Shown piece by piece: positions 22,916 to 26,383 of a stretch of 26,383 bases of DNA. Source of the DNA: an uncultured Prevotellaceae bacterium (lineage in GTDB: Bacteria > Bacteroidota > Bacteroidia > Bacteroidales > Muribaculaceae); the NCBI GenBank assembly GCA_905210415.1, contig CAJLWM010000027.1, positions 1 to 26,383 of the forward strand, read 5' to 3'. Under the pieces are notes generated by a model. The model did no database searches and was not told the DNA's origin. It saw nothing but the letters and a program-made list of their open reading frames with translations. The number at the start of each line of letters is the position of its first letter. The stretch's first letter is position 1. Position numbers and translations under genes: made by a program.

Positions 22916-24466
22916 ATGAATGCGTTGCTGGTAATACTAATCGTTGCTCTATTGATGGTCGCCGCTGTGTGCTTGTATCAAGCAAAGAGGCTACGCTCGC
23001 TCGTCAATCGCAACAAGGCGATATTGAGGTCGATAGAGTATCCTGTGCTGGTGGTGGATAGAGAGGGCAATGTGATACGCGTGCTCAATCATCCGCCGTT
23101 GAGCAAATATGGATATATCAACAACGACAGGACATTCAATATCGAAAAATATATCATTTCGCCCGATGAGGTGGAGATGCGCAGGCATCTGCTGACGCAT
23201 TGCATCGACAATCAGACACATGGCACCGTCACCGTGCACACTCGCACCACCAATGGCAGTGTGCGTGTGATAAACCTGAGTGTGGCTTACAACTATGGCG
23301 GAAATGCCATCGAGACGTCGGTCGACGTCACCGACTATGCCGAAGATCTTGCCAATAAGGAGGTGAAATATCGTGCTGCCATCACACAGCTGCAGATGAT
23401 GCTCAAAGCCGCTGGCGCTATGCCGTGGGTGATGGGCCCGAAGGAAGAGGTGGATGTGATAGGCGTCAACCGTAGTGGGCTGCCCGATGAATATCAGGCT
23501 CCGGAAATCGAGCAGTTGCAACTGCAAGACAACGATTTCGCTGCTATCGACGAGGAGTATCGCGACCTCGTGAGGGAGAAGATTGCCGATGTGTTTGCTG
23601 GTAAGGTTGAGGTGGCACAGTTTGATTATAAAGGCCGCATCCTCAAGCGGATGAAAGACAGCATCTGGTTTCATACGTCGTGCACGCCCCTCACCATTGC
23701 CGACGACGGCAAGGTGATAAGCGTGGCTGGCACCACAAGGATTATAGAGAACGATAAGCGCAATCAGGCCGAATTGCAGAAAGCCAAGCAGCGTGCCGAG
23801 GCAAACGATCGCATGAAGAGCATGTTCCTATCGAGCATGAGCCACGAGGTGCGCACTCCGCTCAATGTGATTCTCGGTTTCGCCAAGTTGCTCCCTACGG
23901 CTGATGATGATGAGGTGCTGGAATATCAAAACATCATCGAGAAGAATGGCGAATTGCTGCTTAACCTTGTCGACGACGTGCTCGATATGGCGCGCATCGA
24001 GGCTGGCGAATTTAAGATAAACAGAGAAAAACTCGAAATCAATGCAGTGTGCGACTTGGCAGTGTCGAGTCTTATTTCGAAGCCGCACAAGGGTGTGGCG
24101 CTCGAGTTTGTGCGCACAATGCCCGACACATATATTGTGGGCGACAACAAGCGCATCATGCAGGTGCTGATGCAGCTCACGGGAAATGCACTGAAATATA
24201 CTTATAAAGGAAGGGTCACTGTGCGCGTGGAGCTTGAGGGTGACGACTTTGTGAAGGTGCTTGTGCAAGACACGGGCGAGGGTATCGCCAGTGAAAACAT
24301 CGATAAGGTGTTTGAGCGATTCTTCCGTGCAAGTTCGTTGGAGGTGGGCACGGGCCTCGGCTTGCCAATATGCAAATCGCTTGTCGTGCAGATGGGCGGC
24401 AAGATTGGAGTTCAAAGTGTCTATGGCGAAGGGTCGACGTTCTGGTTTACCATTCCTCGGGCTTGA
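22916..24466 (+). CDS. Sensor histidine kinase (orphan)
   Basis: This 516-residue protein has one N-terminal membrane helix (residues about 3-22, ALLVILIVALLMVAAVCLYQ) and PAS-like sensing modules at about 38-140 and 155-280. A coiled linker leads to the phosphoacceptor block SSMSHEVRTPLN (His310). The ATPase domain follows, with GNALKY (Asn424), DTGEGI (452-457) and GTGLGLPICKS (478-488). It should autophosphorylate on His310 and pass phosphate to a response regulator, but no receiver domain is attached and no regulator gene is adjacent. With only a short segment outside the membrane, sensing is probably cytoplasmic or at the membrane. The gene before it is a hydrolase gene, the one after an editing protein, with no obvious shared function. 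Confidence 0.93.
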   Translation: MNALLVILIVALLMVAAVCLYQAKRLRSLVNRNKAILRSIEYPVLVVDREGNVIRVLNHPPLSKYGYINNDRTFNIEKYIISPDEVEMRRHLLTHCIDNQTHGTVTVHTRTTNGSVRVINLSVAYNYGGNAIETSVDVTDYAEDLANKEVKYRAAITQLQMMLKAAGAMPWVMGPKEEVDVIGVNRSGLPDEYQAPEIEQLQLQDNDFAAIDEEYRDLVREKIADVFAGKVEVAQFDYKGRILKRMKDSIWFHTSCTPLTIADDGKVISVAGTTRIIENDKRNQAELQKAKQRAEANDRMKSMFLSSMSHEVRTPLNVILGFAKLLPTADDDEVLEYQNIIEKNGELLLNLVDDVLDMARIEAGEFKINREKLEINAVCDLAVSSLISKPHKGVALEFVRTMPDTYIVGDNKRIMQVLMQLTGNALKYTYKGRVTVRVELEGDDFVKVLVQDTGEGIASENIDKVFERFFRASSLEVGTGLGLPICKSLVVQMGGKIGVQSVYGEGSTFWFTIPRA

Positions 24467-24535
24467 ATGCGCTTTTTTGTCGTGGGTAAATCCACAGTTT
24501 GTATTATTTAGAAATATCATTTTACACATTATTAT

Positions 24536-25006
24536 ATGGAAGAACCAATTTTGAATGCTCATAACAAAGATGAGTATCCTCCTGCCCACTCGGCAGAACA
24601 TATATTGAACGGCACGATGGTGAAGGTATTCGGTTGTCGACGCGCCAAAACCGCACATGTGGAACGCAAAAAATCGAAACTCGACTATGATTTTCCTCGT
24701 GCTCTCACGCCCGAAGAACTGACAATGCTTGAAAATAAGGTGAACGAGGTGATTGATGCCGACGTGCCGGTGACTATGGAATACGCCAATCAAAACGATG
24801 TGGCCGACCGTTTCGACCTTCAGCGTTTGCCCGACGGCGCAACTTCTACGGTGCGCATTGTGCACATCGGCGACTACGATGAGTGCCTTTGCGCCGGAGC
24901 TCATGTGGAGCATACTGCGCAAATCGGACATTTCCGCATCTCGAGCACGCGCTATCAAGACGGCACTTTGCGTTTGGTTTTCCGCCTTGACGAGCCGAAA
25001 ATCTGA
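24536..25006 (+). CDS. AlaX-like trans-acting aminoacyl-tRNA editing protein
   Basis: This 156-residue protein corresponds to a free-standing tRNA_SAD (editing) domain. HSAEH (His18, His22) and CAGAHVEHT (Cys119, His123) give the HxxxH...CxxxH zinc set found in AlaRS/ThrRS editing domains. GHFRI follows, as is usual after the second motif. Such proteins hydrolyse mischarged tRNA, typically Ser- or Gly-tRNA(Ala). The N-terminal tRNA-contact part of longer AlaX proteins is lacking, so this is a short form. The exact mischarged substrate is not visible. It is the last protein gene before the rRNA operon. Confidence 0.85.
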   Translation: MEEPILNAHNKDEYPPAHSAEHILNGTMVKVFGCRRAKTAHVERKKSKLDYDFPRALTPEELTMLENKVNEVIDADVPVTMEYANQNDVADRFDLQRLPDGATSTVRIVHIGDYDECLCAGAHVEHTAQIGHFRISSTRYQDGTLRLVFRLDEPKI

Positions 25007-25456
25007 AAAGTGCCAGGGCGTCGCAAAATGCGATTTTGCGTGCCAAAAACGGCAAATGTGTTGCATAACATAAAATTCATATATTTTAACAAATGTCTTA
25101 TTTGTTATGAATCAGCGATTTGTGTAAAAATGTGAAAATTTTATGAAAAAATAATCCGCAAAAGTTTTGCAGGTTTCAAAATTAGCAGTAACTTTGCACT
25201 CGCTTTCGGGAAACAACGAAACAAACGATAAGCAACAGATCTTTGAAATGATTGCGAAAAGGAAACATTGACAACAGTGAGAGACAAGGAAAGGTGAAGA
25301 CCTGAGAACATTGTCCTCGTCAAGTAAGAAATTTCCAAGACAGGTAAACGATAAATCGGGCGTCACTTGGGAGCGGGAATAAAAAGGCTAATCGTTCGCG
25401 GTAGCAAGTCTGAAGACGTTTTTCAAACAAGAAAAATAAAAAGAAGACAAGATACA
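25007..25456 (+). other. Upstream region and leader of the rRNA operon
   Basis: This stretch has no coding sequence. A small CGCAAAA/TTTTGCG hairpin (25022-25040) may end the preceding gene. An A/T-rich stretch follows up to the promoter at 25167-25196, then a leader of about 250 bases with a boxA-like GATCTTTGAAA (25238-25248) reaching the 16S start. Confidence 0.75.
25167..25196 (+). promoter_or_regulatory. rRNA operon promoter
   Basis: TTG within TTTTG (25167-25169), 19 bases and TAACTTTG (25189-25196) fit the consensus. An A/T-rich stretch precedes it, as expected for a strong rrn promoter. Transcription would begin near 25203. Confidence 0.8.

Positions 25457-26383
<927 letters not shown>

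Noticed and set aside
23828..25066. Long minus-strand open frame (412 codons) across the kinase and AlaX-like genes
   Set aside because: It runs antisense to the conserved kinase core and the editing domain, spans their intergenic gap and shows no recognisable motif or start signal.

Overview
The window looks like a chromosome segment of a member of the Bacteroidales. The reasons are: a partial 16S rRNA gene at the right edge with Bacteroidota-type sequence (Muribaculaceae is my best guess, by impression only); promoters that repeatedly fit the Bacteroidetes primary-sigma pattern TTTG/TTG-N19-21-TAnnTTTG; a long-form IspG; and a secreted protein ending in a type IX secretion-like C-terminal domain. 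Most of the sequence is moderately GC-rich core genome. An AT-rich accessory stretch lies at about 18.1-20.1 kb, and a repeat-bearing gap lies at 11.05-11.77 kb.

Left part (1-4.6 kb, minus strand): the 5' end of a lipoate-protein ligase gene, a 1096-residue secreted FN3/jelly-roll protein with its own terminator, and a two-gene unit encoding a small membrane protein and a rhodanese-domain probable lipoprotein. A divergent intergenic region then leads into a rightward unit (4.75-9.6 kb): a phosphodiester glycosidase (NAGPA fold), a PAP2 phosphatase, NeuC-like UDP-GlcNAc 2-epimerase, NeuA-like CMP-nonulosonate synthetase and an M16 zinc protease. The tight spacing and mostly envelope- or glycan-related functions suggest one transcription unit that helps make an activated nine-carbon acidic sugar. 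The synthase NeuB is not in the window.

Middle (9.6-18.1 kb): pyrH-frr end in a strong terminator. A gene-poor 720-base gap with inverted repeats follows, then a tiny ribbon-helix-helix regulator. Rubrerythrin, pgeF and obg lie on the minus strand. rpoN (sigma-54), a PAP2-like membrane protein and purE lie on the plus strand.

Accessory island and right part (18.1-26.4 kb): between purE and ispG sits an AT-rich stretch with one minus-strand gene. It encodes a cysteine-pair (zinc-ribbon-like) N-terminus, coiled coils, four 26-residue leucine-rich-variant repeats and a C-terminal membrane tail. It is flanked by hairpins and is the least familiar gene here. ispG is followed by a secreted SGNH hydrolase, an orphan sensor histidine kinase, an AlaX-type tRNA-editing protein and the rRNA operon promoter with the first about 927 bases of 16S rRNA. 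I saw no tRNA gene, CRISPR array or intact insertion sequence. No calls were checked by database search; they rest on motifs read by eye.
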